This document shows, one piece after another, positions 10,146 to 23,437 of a stretch of DNA of 64,000 nt. The stretch lies in contig NC_046673.1 in assembly GCF_003369915.1 (NCBI RefSeq), positions 6,370,001 to 6,434,000 on the forward strand, in the 5' to 3' direction. The translations under genes were made by a program, and so were the position numbers. Under the pieces are notes generated by a model that saw only the letters and a list, made by a program, of their open reading frames with translations, was not told the origin of the DNA and searched no databases. The stretch comes from Drosophila miranda (Eukaryota; Arthropoda; Insecta; Diptera; Drosophilidae). Positions within the stretch are counted from its first letter, which is position 1. The number at the start of each line of letters is the position of its first letter.

Positions 10146-10279
10146 AACCACATTAACACTCCCGCGACGGTTCATACACCCCCCCATCCGGATAACTAAG
10201 GGCCATATTGGCCTATGAGTGGCCCCGCTGAGGGCCGTCCGGGTTAACCTAACCTAACCTAAACATAACACACAAAAAC

Positions 10280-11239
10280 AGCTAGAATTCAAACAAAAAA
10301 TTTTGAAATCCCTTCGAATTGCGAAAATCTATATTCGCATACACAATCTCGTTGTTTCGAGAAAACCAAATAAGCAGATTTATACTTTACTATACAGTAC
10401 TACCTATTCATTAATTAATTGATTTCATTTTGAGAGGAATTCCGATGCCCACTGTTTTCAATATTTTCCCGCTATGTCTAAATCTGAAAGGAAAAAGACT
10501 GATTTGGCATCACTGTAGTTTAAATTAGATATATTTTCATTAATTTAAAATTTGTTCTTTGTCTTACATTTTCAGAAATATAACGCAATTCATTGTCGGA
10601 TAAATTTTTAATGAAACATTGTCCCTCCGCTCCGGTACAAGAATATCTATATAATGTCAGTGCTTCGAAATGATAGACGTCGGAGGACTTGTGCATGACA
10701 CTGTCAAAGCGCCAAAATTCAAAAAACTTCTTCAAATTAAGATTTGATGGTATATGTACTTGGTTACAACTTAATGAACTATCATACAATAAATGCTTAG
10801 ACTAAATGTGCCAGAATGAAAATTTAAGATGGATATAGTGTGTTACTGATTGTAACTTCTTTGCCATTTTACCTCACATATGTAGAATTACATGAGCAAT
10901 TTGGGTCCGTAGCTTACTCCACAAACAGAATACCAAAATTTTTAACAGCTACCATAACACTACAATTACAAAACGATAAAATTTCGGACTTGGCAATGCA
11001 ATCTGAGCTTCGATTGGCACTAAGGCTGACATGACAACTGATTCTTTTGTCCTGTACTAGACTGATTGGTGTGTGTGTGTGTGAATGTAGGTGGGTGTAT
11101 GCTCATGCTTGTGGCAAGTGTAATTTCCCTGCTTAAAGTGTGTATTTGAAGTAATAGTTAGTGTATCGGTTTGCTTAAAGTTTCAGACAGCATGCCAGAA
11201 GTCCATCCTAATCTTTCTGCCTATACATAAGTACCAAGT
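10280..11239. other. AT-rich spacer and probable 3' flank of the 11.2-kb gene
   Basis: This 0.96-kb stretch has no convincing coding sequence. It contains a (GT)n run near 11072-11083 and AT-rich non-repetitive sequence. The part next to 11240 is probably the 3' UTR of the minus-strand gene there. A 90-codon minus ORF at 10520-10789 is not recognisable and uses a non-ATG frame context. Confidence 0.4.
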
Positions 11240-11835
11240 CTAGTGAGTGTTCCGCTTGACACGCTCGACATGCAAGTCATATAGCATTTTGTTCTTATCA
11301 TAGTAATAGGGATTTTGGCCGGGACCTAGCTCAGGTCTATATCCATATGTTGTTCCGTCTCCATTTAGGATATCAACCGCATTGGTAGCCCCGGCCACCG
11401 CTGCTGCTGCTGGTGCGCCCGCGGCTGCGGCTGCAGACCCACCAGCAATCACAGGCACTGTATTGTAATTGTTGTAGTCATTTAGCTGAGTCGGTATACT
11501 GCAGCTGCTGCTGCTGCTGCTGTTGCCATCGTCATAGTTCAAATGAAGATTGTTAATCCGCTTGGAGAGGGGCATGGACTCGCATGGTAGATCATCCTCA
11601 CGACTGCGTTTTCTAGGGCAGAAAGAACAGCTGTTCAAATCAGAATTTGGATGTATTTATTTTTGTGCTACCAGGCTCATACGAAACCAAACTGCGCACT
11701 CATTAACTCCCCACCCATCACAACCGTCTAGTTTACTCTGCAGGCTCATCGATACTCGATGCCTTTAAGCATCCTTAAGATGCACTTGCACCTGCACCAG
11801 CTCTTGGCTCACCTTGTCTTTAGAAATCCAGCCAT
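11240..11835 (-). CDS. Small nuclear-type protein of unknown function, 131 aa
   Basis: Two exons: 11813-11835 (23 nt, ATG with the first eight codons MAGFLKTR) and 11240-11612. The intron has a strong GTGAGC donor and a pyrimidine-rich ctttctgccctag acceptor, and the phases agree (131 codons plus stop). The protein begins with a basic NLS-like stretch (KTRKRSRED), then SMPLSKRINNLHLNYDDG, a Ser run, an Ala-rich low-complexity region, and ends in PYYYDKNKMLYDLHVERVKR, a probable amphipathic helix. Conserved-looking ends around a repetitive middle suggest a real gene. The terminal helix faintly recalls the FAM104/VCF VCP-binding helix, which is speculation. By synteny it may be the CG14229 equivalent. 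A motif-1 promoter lies just upstream. Confidence 0.7.
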
Positions 11836-11902
11836 TCCGTTCTGTTGCCAGCAAATTAAACTGGCTGGGCCAGTTCTTTTCTGTTCTTTTCTTCTGTTTC
11901 GA

Positions 11903-11913
11903 CAGTGTGACCG
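11903..11913 (-). promoter_or_regulatory. Core promoter motif 1 for the 131-aa gene
   Basis: On the minus strand this reads CGGTCACACTG, a perfect match to Drosophila core-promoter motif 1 (YGGTCACACTR, bound by M1BP). It lies about 70 bp upstream of the proposed ATG at 11835, the expected distance for a TATA-less housekeeping start site, and supports the 23-nt first coding exon. Confidence 0.75.
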
Positions 11914-12059
11914 CGTGTCTTAAGAGCCAGTGTTGGATGAACAAAAACTCACGGTTGGTGAAATAAATATTAGCATTAGAAGTTACTGAATAAGCCTTCA
12001 GTATCTGACGAGTTTTATGTTAATAATGTTCTGTTGATTCTATTGAATAAACATACTAT

Positions 12060-13358
12060 GTTAATTTCAATATACCAGTTATGTTGTGCCGGTATATTTT
12101 ATCAATTTCATTAATCAATTAAATTGAATTTTTTAAAACAAAGGGTAAAGAAACTTCCATACGCTGTTTTTTTTTAATTTTCGCTCTCTCAGATCGTACT
12201 TCCGTGCATCATTTATTCCAATGGATTGCATTTAAATCCTTGTCGCTCATTCACTTTCAAAAAATTTATCTTTGGCGCTCAAGTTTGTTGGAACCTGATC
12301 TTTTTTTTGTAATGGGATACTTTTTTTTCGTGGAGGGATTTTTCCTCGCCATAATGTCCCTTCAGCTCAGCAATGTCCCTACATAGTATACTCACTTATA
12401 TTTTTTTACGTCTTATGTTAATGGCAACATTGAAATTGTATGGGCGGCAGCATTGTCCTTCAACATGGCGCGGATTGAACAAAATTCTGCATACCCCAGG
12501 GAAAAGGATCTTATAGAATTCAGATAATGTTTGTCATTTCAAGCTCCAATATATGCAGAAACCAGTCAGTCTCTGTTTTAAAGCTATTTCAATGATAATT
12601 TACCGTTTATTGTATTCTAGAGACCAGGAATAGGTCTTGGAAGTGATATATAAATACAGGACACTACTCATATGCACGAATATGTTTAAAACATATTAAT
12701 CTGCGAAAAGGGTTTTATTAATAACATTTTAAAACAGCTGGGAAAACAGTATCTTCATATTAAATTAATGAAGTAGGGTATACAAGTGTCCATACTCCGG
12801 TTGACATGCTATAGGTAAGAAATGACGTGACATTCCATACTCACTTAAGTTGCCACTGTTATTTTGTTGACCATTTTGATGAAACCTTGTTTTAGACACA
12901 ATACAATAAAAGGAGTACTTAAAAGTAGCTTATCTTGTAGAAAATGTATTCATCAATGTCCTTAAATTAATTGGGCAGAGCTAAGAGTTTTAGTTAGTCA
13001 GCATTATTTAACGGAATATCTAAATTGAGTAATAGGAACAATTTTTCTCTTACGTTTTATTACATTTAATTTGTTTGATCTTTTTCGCTAGCCCTTTTTT
13101 TTAGACAGGATCCAATCCAAGCAAGTATTAAGAATAAGCCAATCAAGTAGGACATTGATTTATAAATCGGAAAAAATTATGGCATGGCTGAGGGTTCCAT
13201 CTAGTTAGTCATATTCGACGGAATATAAAAAACGAGGATATGTACGATGGAACTTGAATAATTCGTCAGTATATTAACGGTATATTTTGAAAATGGGACG
13301 GTATATTTTGGTATATTTCTGAGGGTCAGACCGTATATTTTTATCGAAAAGTCCGCTG
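12060..13358 (+). mobile_element. Non-autonomous hAT-related repeat (copy B)
   Basis: No transposase is present, but several blocks match the larger element at 49.7-53.2 kb in order and orientation. These are 'aaacttcca(t/c)acgc' near 12150 (compare 49790), 'tgtttgtcat..caagctc' near 12530 (compare 52110), 'gggtatacaa' near 12777 (compare 52350), and 'gccaatcaagtagga' near 13138 (compare 51979). The right end is an array of GGTATATTT-like words ending near 13358, which matches the start of copy A in inverted orientation. It looks like an internally deleted derivative of the transposon. Confidence 0.6.
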
Positions 13359-15859
<2,501 letters not shown>

Positions 15860-16795
15860 TTCTTTTTTTTTTCTTTCTCTCTCTCTCTCGTCCTATATAT
15901 GATGTGTGTTTTTCGTTATTTCCACACCACAATGGCCCTGCTTCTTCCTTTAAAGAGTTTATAGAAGACCCCCTTCGCCCCCAAGAACAGTTTTAAGGTT
16001 TTAATTGACTTATACAGCACTACACTAGTTTCAGTTCCGCGTCCCCGTCCCCATCCCAGACCCGAGTGTCTAGAAGTTTCAGATGGTGGTTCTTCGCAGC
16101 CATGTCCACCCGCATATCCTGTCATTTTATTGGTTTTTAGTTAAGTTTTAGCAAACCAGCTTCTGTTTATTTTGAACACAGTCCGAATAGTATCTTTCTA
16201 CCTACGGACAAAAGGCTTCCGCCCTAGCCTTGGCCCAGTCCCGAAATCCAATGGCAAGTGGAATCAAATATAATCAAAACAATTCGCCCGACCCCGAAGC
16301 AGAGCCAGAGGTCGGGTCGGGCGCCTACCCCATTTCCGCACCCACTATAGTTTTTTGGCGCAATTTATCTAATTAAGTGAAGAATGAAAAGATGATGAAA
16401 CACAATAACAATATAGCGAAACAAATTATTTATATATAACTTTATATATACAACAAAACAAATTCGTAAGTGAAAAACAAAATAACTGAATGGAAAATAC
16501 AAATAAAGTGAAATCAATCCAGAATAAAAAAGAAACAGCTAAACTAAAGGAGGCAAGCAACTGTCAAATCGAGTCAGAGTCTTAAAAAGCTAACAAATTC
16601 AACTAAAAATATATAATACAAAGTAAAGTCTGGTAAACTCAACTCCAACAAGATGAGACGACGAAGAATGCGATGCGTATTGTGTACAACTAAGTATATG
16701 AGTATTGAAATATGATAAACAACAAAACAAAACAAAAATATAAACATAAATATATGAAAGATGTGAAGGAAACGAACACACACACAGCGACACAG

Positions 16796-16827
<32 letters not shown>

Positions 16828-17235
16828 GGACGGACAGATAGACAGACGGAGAGCCGAACGGAAAGAGACGCAACTGAAGTCTACAATCTATATAAATATA
16901 TATATATATAGATATATTTAATAATATGTATAATCCATAAAGTATAACAATAAAAGAAAAACCAGCAAGAGAGAATATTTGTATTGTTGTTCCAGCAGAA
17001 GAGCAGCCACAAAACAGAAAACAGAAAACGGAAAACGCAAAACCGTAAACAGAAAACAGAAAAACAGAAAGCAAATACGAACTAATGCATTTTTTAATAT
17101 TTTTATATGTATACATTATCAATTTTGACACAGTTTTTTTTCCTAGATCTTAGAGATTTAACATTATTGATTTCAGATAATAATCTTATAAATAAAAAAC
17201 CAAAAAAACGAAAATTACAAAAGCTAACAATTTGT
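15860..17235 (+). other. Cdc42 3' UTR and intergenic region
   Basis: AT-rich sequence without coding potential. Possible polyadenylation signals (AATAAA) occur at about 16503 and 16951. Low-complexity tracts include CT-rich 15871-15890, a (CAGA)n run at 16797-16827 and (TA)n at 16900-16915. Cdc42 converges here with the minus-strand gene ending at 17236. Confidence 0.5.
16797..16850. repeat. (CAGA)n/(CGGA)n microsatellite
   Basis: Tetranucleotide array in the Cdc42 3' flank, starting with about eight CAGA units and grading into CGGA/CAGA variants. Confidence 0.8.
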
Positions 17236-18583
17236 CTATGCATCGCAGTGGCCGGCCTCTGCCGTGGCTCTGCCTCTGAGGTGGTCGAGCGGCTTTATCC
17301 ACTTGCATTTGATGGCCGATCGGGTCACATCCTCAACGGAGGAGTCTTTGAATCCGGCGGAGCCCTGTATGTCAATGTTGTGGTAGTCGAATCTTAAATG
17401 CTTTGCACTATTCGCCAGCAGTTGTTCGATGCCATGCCAGGCGATCATCACACCATTGTCTGAGCAGTAGCGCTTGAAGGGGCGATAGCTCCGGCAGTTG
17501 TACTGCCCGGCCAGGTGCTCGATGTTCCGGTAGATCACATCGTTGTTGGCCACCCCGCCGGACACCACCAGAGTGGGCGAGGCGTCGCCAAATAGCCCGT
17601 TCTCCGTTCGCAGGCAGTACTCTAGTGCTCTCTGGGTGCGGTGCATGAGGTGGCGACTGACGGCCTGCAGCAGGCCCGCACAGAAGTCACTGTAGTTACT
17701 GATGATGCCGTCCGGTGGGGTCTGCTCGAGCCTCTCCCTTGCCCGGATGGCTCGGAACGAGTTGTTCTTTATACCCGCGAAGCTGAAGTTGCAGTTTCGC
17801 TGCTGGGCAAGCGGCAGGGGGAAGTCGTAGGCGTCTGGACAGACAGCCGATTGAGCGGCATGCTCGATGGCCTGCCCACCATTCCATGCTCGATACTGTG
17901 GCAGCACATATAAGCGCAGGCGGCGGGCAATCTTGTCGAAAGCTTCTCCGGGGGCATCGTCGAGTGTCTGGCCGAGCAGGGTCAGCCTACCGGGGCCGCG
18001 GACTAGGGCGAGCTGGCAGTGGCCACCGCTGATGAGCAGGCAGAGAAAGGGAAAGCTGATGGCCGATATGTTCTCCATGCGCGCCTGCAAGGCATGCGCC
18101 TCCATGTGATGTACCGGGAGCAGTGGCTTCTGCAGCTTTCGCGCCAGGTGGCGGGCGAAGCGCAGGCCGACCAACAGGCTCAACGGCAGGCCAGGTCGGT
18201 TTGTCACAGCAATAGCCGTCAGCTGCTCCGGTCTGAGGTCCGCCTCGACAAGACAACGATTATAAGCATCCTCAATCCGCGCTCGATGCAGATCTTGAGC
18301 CCGTGGAGGAATTATGCCGCCATAGCTGCAAATATGCCAATAGAGGTGATGTTTATATTCATATGGATTATGCACGCTTATGCACTTACCGCGTGTGGAA
18401 CTCCTGTTGGGAGTATAAGACATTTGAGTGCACCCGCCCGTCGGTGTCGACAATGGCAATGCCCGTGTCATCGCAGGAAGTTTCGATGCCCAGGACATAG
18501 CTTAAACGGCGCCTGGGGACTAGCAGTCCTAGCCCAGCGGCGAATCGAAATCTGACCGGGGCGCTGGATAGATGATAAGCCAT
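17236..18583 (-). CDS. Mitochondrial tRNA t6A threonylcarbamoyltransferase (Qri7/OSGEPL1)
   Basis: Exons 18390-18583 and 17236-18325 encode 427 aa. The first about 32 residues are Arg/Ala rich without acidic residues ([17 protein letters not shown]...), a typical mitochondrial presequence. The family signature [17 protein letters not shown] follows. The metal-binding HMEAH motif, the [10 protein letters not shown] segment, the [10 protein letters not shown] loop and a late SGGVANN motif mark a TsaD/Kae1/Qri7 protein. The enzyme transfers threonylcarbamoyl to A37 of ANN-decoding mitochondrial tRNAs. The presequence separates it from the cytosolic KEOPS paralogue. I believe the D. melanogaster equivalent is CG14231. 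A motif-7 element lies about 65 bp upstream. Confidence 0.93.
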
Positions 18584-18644
18584 AACGAAAGCGAAACGCC
18601 GATAGATAATCCTATCGGACTTGCTGATAGTTATGCCGCACATC

Positions 18645-18657
18645 TGGCAGCACTGCT
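18645..18657. promoter_or_regulatory. Core promoter motif 7 upstream of the Qri7-like gene
   Basis: TGGCAGCACTGCT fits Drosophila core-promoter motif 7 (KNNCAKCNCTRNY). It lies 62-74 bp before the ATG at 18583. Three TATCGG/CCGATA half-sites lie close by (about 18599-18702). The arrangement suggests a TATA-less housekeeping promoter. Confidence 0.5.
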
Positions 18658-19010
18658 AGTGCCAGTCTGGCAGCCACCGACTAGTTACAGTTACATCTAT
18701 CGGATTTGTCTTTTCCTTCTTTTTATTAAAAACTAAATAATAAATTATATTGATTTGAATGCATCCATCTCAGGGCCGCGACTGGGAATTGATCTGTATT
18801 TTTGTTTTTGGATGGATGGAGATGGATTAACGCATATATATCCACACAGATCAGATAAACATACATACACCAACACCCACACAGCATCGTAATGTTTTGG
18901 ACTTGCACAGAACTTGCAAAGGCTTGTACCGTGAATATTTAGATATTAAATATATGTAGATAATAGATTTCGCTTAAGTAAATGGGGTATGGTGTTCTAA
19001 ATTTGGCCTC

Positions 19011-20881
19011 TTAGCGCTCGTAGTAGACGCGATAGTACAGGGTTTTGGAGCGCCAAATGCTGTAGCTGTTGTCGAACTTCAGCAAGTAGACGCCCTCGCC
19101 CGGATAGGAGTGCGAACCGACGTAGACCTCGTTGTAGCATTCACGCCGATAGATGGGCACAATAATTGAGATTGGCGCCTTTGAGGCAGCACTCGGATTG
19201 CTCAGGCCATTGTGGTCCTGCGACAATGTGCCCGACTCCAGGTCCTCGGTGGTGGACAAATAATCTTCGTCCACACAATCCTCCTCCTCATCGCTGTCAC
19301 TCACGTGCACCGTCACCTCGCTGGTCACGGGCTTGGCCCATTCGAAGTAAATCCCGAATCCAATGTCGTAGTTGTCCGTGGCGAATTCCCAAAAAATGCA
19401 CTTGCCGTTCATATTGGTGGGCACTCGAACCTGCAAAAAACCCACAATGTTAAATCTCAAAGGCTTCTTCAGTGCTGTGCTGTGCTGTAACTGAGACCCA
19501 CCGTAACTGTGTCGCCGTGGCCGATGGTAATGACGCCATCGCCATCGCCTGCGGACACTTCAGTCTTGAACTGCTCGATGTCGGGTCGCGTCCAGATTTT
19601 GGCCGGTCGAATCATCACATAATCATCGTACTCATCGTTCCCATGGTGCTGCTCCTGTCCGTACTCCCCTACCTGTGTCTGTGCTTGTTCGACGTGCTCC
19701 TGATCGTGCTGCTCCTCTGGCTGCTGCTGCTGCTGCTCGAAATCACCCAGTTTTAAGCCCTCCATGGCATTTACTAAATCGGTACTGCTATTATTGTTGT
19801 TGGCCGGAGCGACTTCCTCCCTCTCCTGGTGGGCCTTTTCCTGGGTCTGGTTCTGGTTCTGGTTCTGTGTCTGGGTCTGGATCTGATTCTGATTTTGCAA
19901 ATGCAGCTGCTGCATATACTGATGGTAGTGCTCGCGCTGCAACTGGTGTATGAGTACAGCCTGCTGTTCAGGATTGCCCGGGAATTGTTTCTCGGCATAC
20001 AGCTTAGAAGAGACAGGGAGAGATAGAGTGAGTGAGAGAGAGAGAGAAGGAATGAAATACGGGAATTGGTAATTCCCTTGGAGCCGACCGAGACAATTAT
20101 TTGGGAATTGGGTCAAGACCCCTTTGGGGCCACAGGCAGCGTCAAGGCCAGAGCCGACCGAGCCCAGACAGGCATCGTGAATTATTGAACCCAACAACAG
20201 GTGCAAGGGCTCGGTGTAGGTGGGGGCAGATGGTGGCATGGGAAGGTGTGGAAAATCGATTATCTACCTTGAACTGCTGGTAGGTCTGCTTGTTGAGAGC
20301 GTCTTGCAGCTGACGACGTTGCAGTTCCTCTTTGTAGCCCTCCTCCAGCAGCTCCTGCTGCTCGCGCTCTTTTTTTTGTGCCACCTCTTTCTCCAGTTCC
20401 ATGCGGCGCAGGTCTTTTCGCAATGTCTCATCGCGGTCCTGACGCACCGCCTCGATGTAGGGTCGAAATGCCCTGCACATCGTGTCCAAAAGATCAATGA
20501 ACCCCTCCATGGCCTGCTCCCGGCTTATGTCGCCAAGAAGCTGCCAGTGCTGCTGGCGGTCGCGGCCAATTACATCGAGCACGCCCAAAGCCGGAGCATG
20601 GTTCGTTTTAAAGGGTCCGAGGGAGGCCTGCTGCTTGAAGGCGATTAGCTTCAGATTGTCCTCGTAGGACAGGTGAATGGCTTTGCCCGAGTTCTCTGTA
20701 AGCATTTACGTGTTAGAAGAGAAGCCACACACAATAGATCGGCTGCAGTTTACATACGTTTGTAAAATGTGAATGCTAGTCGGTAGAGTTCTTGCAGAGG
20801 AAAGCCCCATTTCTCTGCAGCTGGGACTGGGGCTGTCGCTGTCGCTGCTTGTGTGTCGCTACTGCTTGTCGCGGTCTCCAT
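19011..20881 (-). CDS. ACBD3/GCP60 homologue, Golgi acyl-CoA-binding and GOLD-domain protein
   Basis: Four exons (20758-20881, 20268-20695, 19502-20002, 19011-19430) give 490 aa with consistent phases. Residues about 25-120 are an acyl-CoA-binding domain ([31 protein letters not shown]). A charged coiled-coil follows ([19 protein letters not shown]), then a Gln/Asn-rich segment. The C-terminal about 170 residues are a GOLD domain ([31 protein letters not shown], ending [11 protein letters not shown]). In mammals ACBD3 binds giantin/golgin-160 and recruits PI4KB to the Golgi. In flies the homologue acts in Golgi PI4P and asymmetric division. I believe the fly gene is CG14232. It is divergently arranged with the NOL8-like gene. 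Confidence 0.93.
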
Positions 20882-20980
20882 AATGGCCGCCAGTGTTTTC
20901 CCGATGTTTCCAAAGTCTGTTTGCCTCTATAAAATTCGCACAATCAAAACAAAAAAAAATACGTATGTGACGTTTTCTTT

Positions 20981-21028
20981 CAGTGTGACCGTCCTGCAAA
21001 AATAAATCTGTGTGTTTGCAGCACTGGC
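20981..21028 (-). promoter_or_regulatory. Motif 1 and motif 7 pair upstream of the ACBD3 gene
   Basis: CGGTCACACTG on the minus strand (20981-20991) is a perfect motif 1. TTGCAGCACTGGC-like sequence (21016-21028) fits motif 7. These two motifs are known to co-occur in Drosophila housekeeping promoters. They lie about 100-145 bp upstream of the ACBD3-like ATG at 20881. Confidence 0.75.
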
Positions 21029-21324
21029 TGCAGCTATCGGTGCTGATTTTTTTAAAGCTATAAAATAGTATCTTTTAGCTCATGGTTATGGTTTTCATCT
21101 GTTTGTTTTCGAAATACATTTAGATGGAGATTTTTGTTAGTGTTTTTTACTTTAAATCGTTCCTCATAATGTTTTTCATAATTTCTTTAAGCCTTTAAAA
21201 TTATTTAAAATTAAACAATATATCTTGTTTTTTACCAATGTTTTTAGGAAGCTAGTTGCTCACGCCAATCGGCGCGTTGTCGTTACTGGGCAGTGGTACT
21301 ACAAGGTACACCAGGGTGACCCCT

Positions 21325-21403
21325 TACGGTATTTTTAATACTTTTTGGTATTTTTTGAGGTCAAAATTGAGCACTTGGTATACCTACGGTATATTTATCG
21401 AGT
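21325..21403 (+). promoter_or_regulatory. Motif-6 cluster, probable promoter of the NOL8-like gene
   Basis: Four GGTAT(A/T)-type words (TACGGTATTTTT, TTTGGTATTTTTT, TTGGTATACC, TACGGTATATTTATCG) lie within 80 bp, about 70-145 bp before the ATG at 21472. They match core-promoter motif 6. The intervening 'tgaggtcaaaattga' is repeated almost exactly inside the hAT-like element at about 49938, beside the same kind of array. Confidence 0.6.
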
Positions 21404-21471
21404 CCGCGGTACTACAAACTACACGTGCCGTGCGCTTTGTGTCCATTTGAATAACAAAATTTAACTTAACG

Positions 21472-23437
21472 ATGAGCAGTACACGCTTCTTCTTGGCAGA
21501 TCTGCCAACCAGAGCAACGGAATCGGATCTGCGGAGCCTGTTCCAAGACTATGGCTATGTGGAGCAGGTGGACCTGAAGCGGAAAGAGCAGGAGGATGGC
21601 CCAGACAAAATAATCGGGTTTGTTACACTCCAGACGGACGATGCGCACTACTGTGAGTCGGATATACATTCCATTCAGAATGGTAGCCGTTTTATAATCC
21701 CTCGACTTGCCCGTAGGTCTGAACGAGCTCAACTGGCAGAAGCTGCACGGAACCAAGCTGAGGATATCTGTGGCCAAGGAGTCCTTCCTGGATCGACTAA
21801 AGCGTGAGCGCGAAGAGAACCAACAGGGGGAGCAGGGCCAGCAGTACAGCGAAAGCTTTAACGAAAGTACCTCCCGTCTGCTTAAGGAGAACACTCAAAA
21901 TAAGCGTCGGGTGTTTGGCGAAGACGAGGAGATCGGCGATGACGAGATTGCACCGGAGCTGCTCATCACCAAAAAGCGTGCCGCACACTCTATGCACAAT
22001 GGAAAGGTAAGTTGTCAGCCTGAGAAGTATCCTGTATCAAGTATCTCAATTTTAAAACCGTATTTCTTTCAGATTGTGATTCAGAAGGAAGACGATGTGA
22101 AGCCGCTGCACATCATCGAGCAATACAAGAAACCGACCAAGCAGCAGCCGGATACCGACGTCAGCCAGGCTGAGCAGAAGCGTAAGGAGTCGCTTAACAA
22201 AATGCGGCAGGAGCATCAGCAGAAGAAGTCCGCCATACAGCAGGCTCTGTCTGCGATCACTGTGGACGGCAGTAGGGCGAAGCGAATTAAATTCAGCGAT
22301 GCCGAGGAGGATGAGCACGAGCCAGAGCAGAAGCCGAAGAAGCAGCCGAAGCTAGATCTCTTCGACGATGATGATGGCGAGGAAGACGATGAGGAGGTTA
22401 ATATCCCCCAGTACGAGGGAAAGAAGGGAGAACGTTTGGTTGAAATGCAGAGCAAACAAAGCTTGGATCCCCGTTTCCGCATCACAGCCACCTTTGTCGA
22501 CGAGGAAGAATTCGATCAAGAGGAGGAGGATGGTGTAGATCATCCAGAGGACAAGCCACAAGAGAGCGAACGCAACTGGCAAATGGGCATCCTGGAGCAG
22601 GTGGTGGGACGAAAGCTGACTAGCACTAGCAACGAGAACGAGCGCAAGGCGGCCAAGAACAAGAAAATGCTACGCTTCGATCCGGCCAACGAAGGTCACC
22701 AAAAACTGGTGCGGCAAAAGGTGGTCCAGGAGAAGGAGGACTCCACGCCAAAGACAAAGGATTCAAAGACCAAAGATAAGGGCGCTGCCCAGGCGCCCGT
22801 CTCAAAGGAAGCCTTCTACGTGGTCACCGACAGCCTCACGCAATCCCTCAATATGCGGGGCGAAGGCTTCAGTCTGCTGGACATGTTTGGCAGTGCCCAT
22901 GACGAGGAGGTGGCAAAGCGGCAGGACGAGCTGGAGAAGCTGGGCAGCGAGAAGATACTGGTGACCAAGCCCAATGCCAACAAACTAGACCTGGCCACCC
23001 ACAATCCCTTCAGCTACGATTCCTCTGAAAGTGAGGATGAGGCACCGCCGGCCGCTGACCCGAATCCAGATCTTGTCTCCAGTGAGCCTGCGAACGAGGA
23101 GGAGCCATCCAAGAAGAAATCCAAGCAAAAGAAACCCAAAATCCAAATGGAGTCTTTCTTCATTCCAAAGAACGATCCCAGGCTGAAAGGTAAGGCTGTT
23201 CTGTTCTTACATAGATGTGTGCCGTGTTTCTCTTTTCCAACTATTTCTCTTTGTGTTGCAGAAGGGGCCAAGTTCTTCAGGACCACCAAGGCAGAGGTGG
23301 ATCATGCCGACTATGACAAGGTGAAGAGCCGCCTCAAGCTTCTGATCGGCAATAAGATAGCCAAGACCCGCAAGAACCTACCTAGCAAGGACATCAAGCA
23401 GCACAGAAACAAAAATCCGAAAATCCCTACCAGATAG
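21472..23437 (+). CDS. NOL8-like nucleolar RRM protein
   Basis: Four exons (21472-21652, 21717-22006, 22073-23189, 23262-23437) give 587 aa. The first intron uses a strong GTGAGT donor at 21653 and joins DDAHYC to LNELNWQKLHGTKLRI in the RRM, matching the family. The N-terminal about 85 residues are an RNA-recognition motif (RFFLADLPT, IIGFVTLQ). The rest is highly charged, with acidic runs (DDDDGEEDDEE) and Lys-rich segments, ending in a basic tail (KTRKNLPSKDIKQHRNKNPK). NOL8 proteins act in the nucleolus in ribosome biogenesis. Introns 2 and 3 (66 and 72 bp) are multiples of three and open, so retention would keep the frame. I believe the fly gene is CG14230. Confidence 0.9.

Larger units (their letters stand above)
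4897..10279 (+). mobile_element. Full-length LOA-like non-LTR retrotransposon (LINE)
   Basis: A GC-rich 5' UTR (4897-5167) is followed by ORF1 (5168-6601), ORF2 (6567-10145) and a short 3' UTR ending in TAACC repeats (10245-10262) and an A-rich tail. Both ORFs are open. The 7-bp word AGCTAGA occurs just before 4897 and at 10280-10286, a tentative target-site duplication. ORF2 carries endonuclease, reverse transcriptase and RNase H domains, a combination seen in the LOA and I clades. The layout recalls Bilbo and TRIM of the obscura group. Intact ORFs suggest a recent, possibly active insertion. It sits inside an older hAT-related repeat. Exact ends are uncertain. Confidence 0.85.

Noticed and set aside
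10245-10262. TAACC repeats resembling a telomeric or satellite sequence.
   Set aside because: They form the 3' tail of the LINE, and Drosophila telomeres do not use such repeats.
10520-10789. A 90-codon minus-strand open frame (NLKKFFEFWRFDSVMHKS...).
   Set aside because: No recognisable family, no splice or promoter support, AT-rich setting. It could be a decayed fragment, but I cannot support it as a gene.
4356-13358. Reading the inverted copies as the termini of a single 9-kb transposon.
   Set aside because: The interval contains an apparent host gene with its own promoter, so two independent insertions are the simpler explanation.
21687-21716. A 34-bp alternative first intron in the NOL8-like gene (donor at about 21683).
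   Set aside because: It is too short for a Drosophila intron, and the GTGAGT donor at 21653 gives a 64-bp intron that restores the RRM sequence better.
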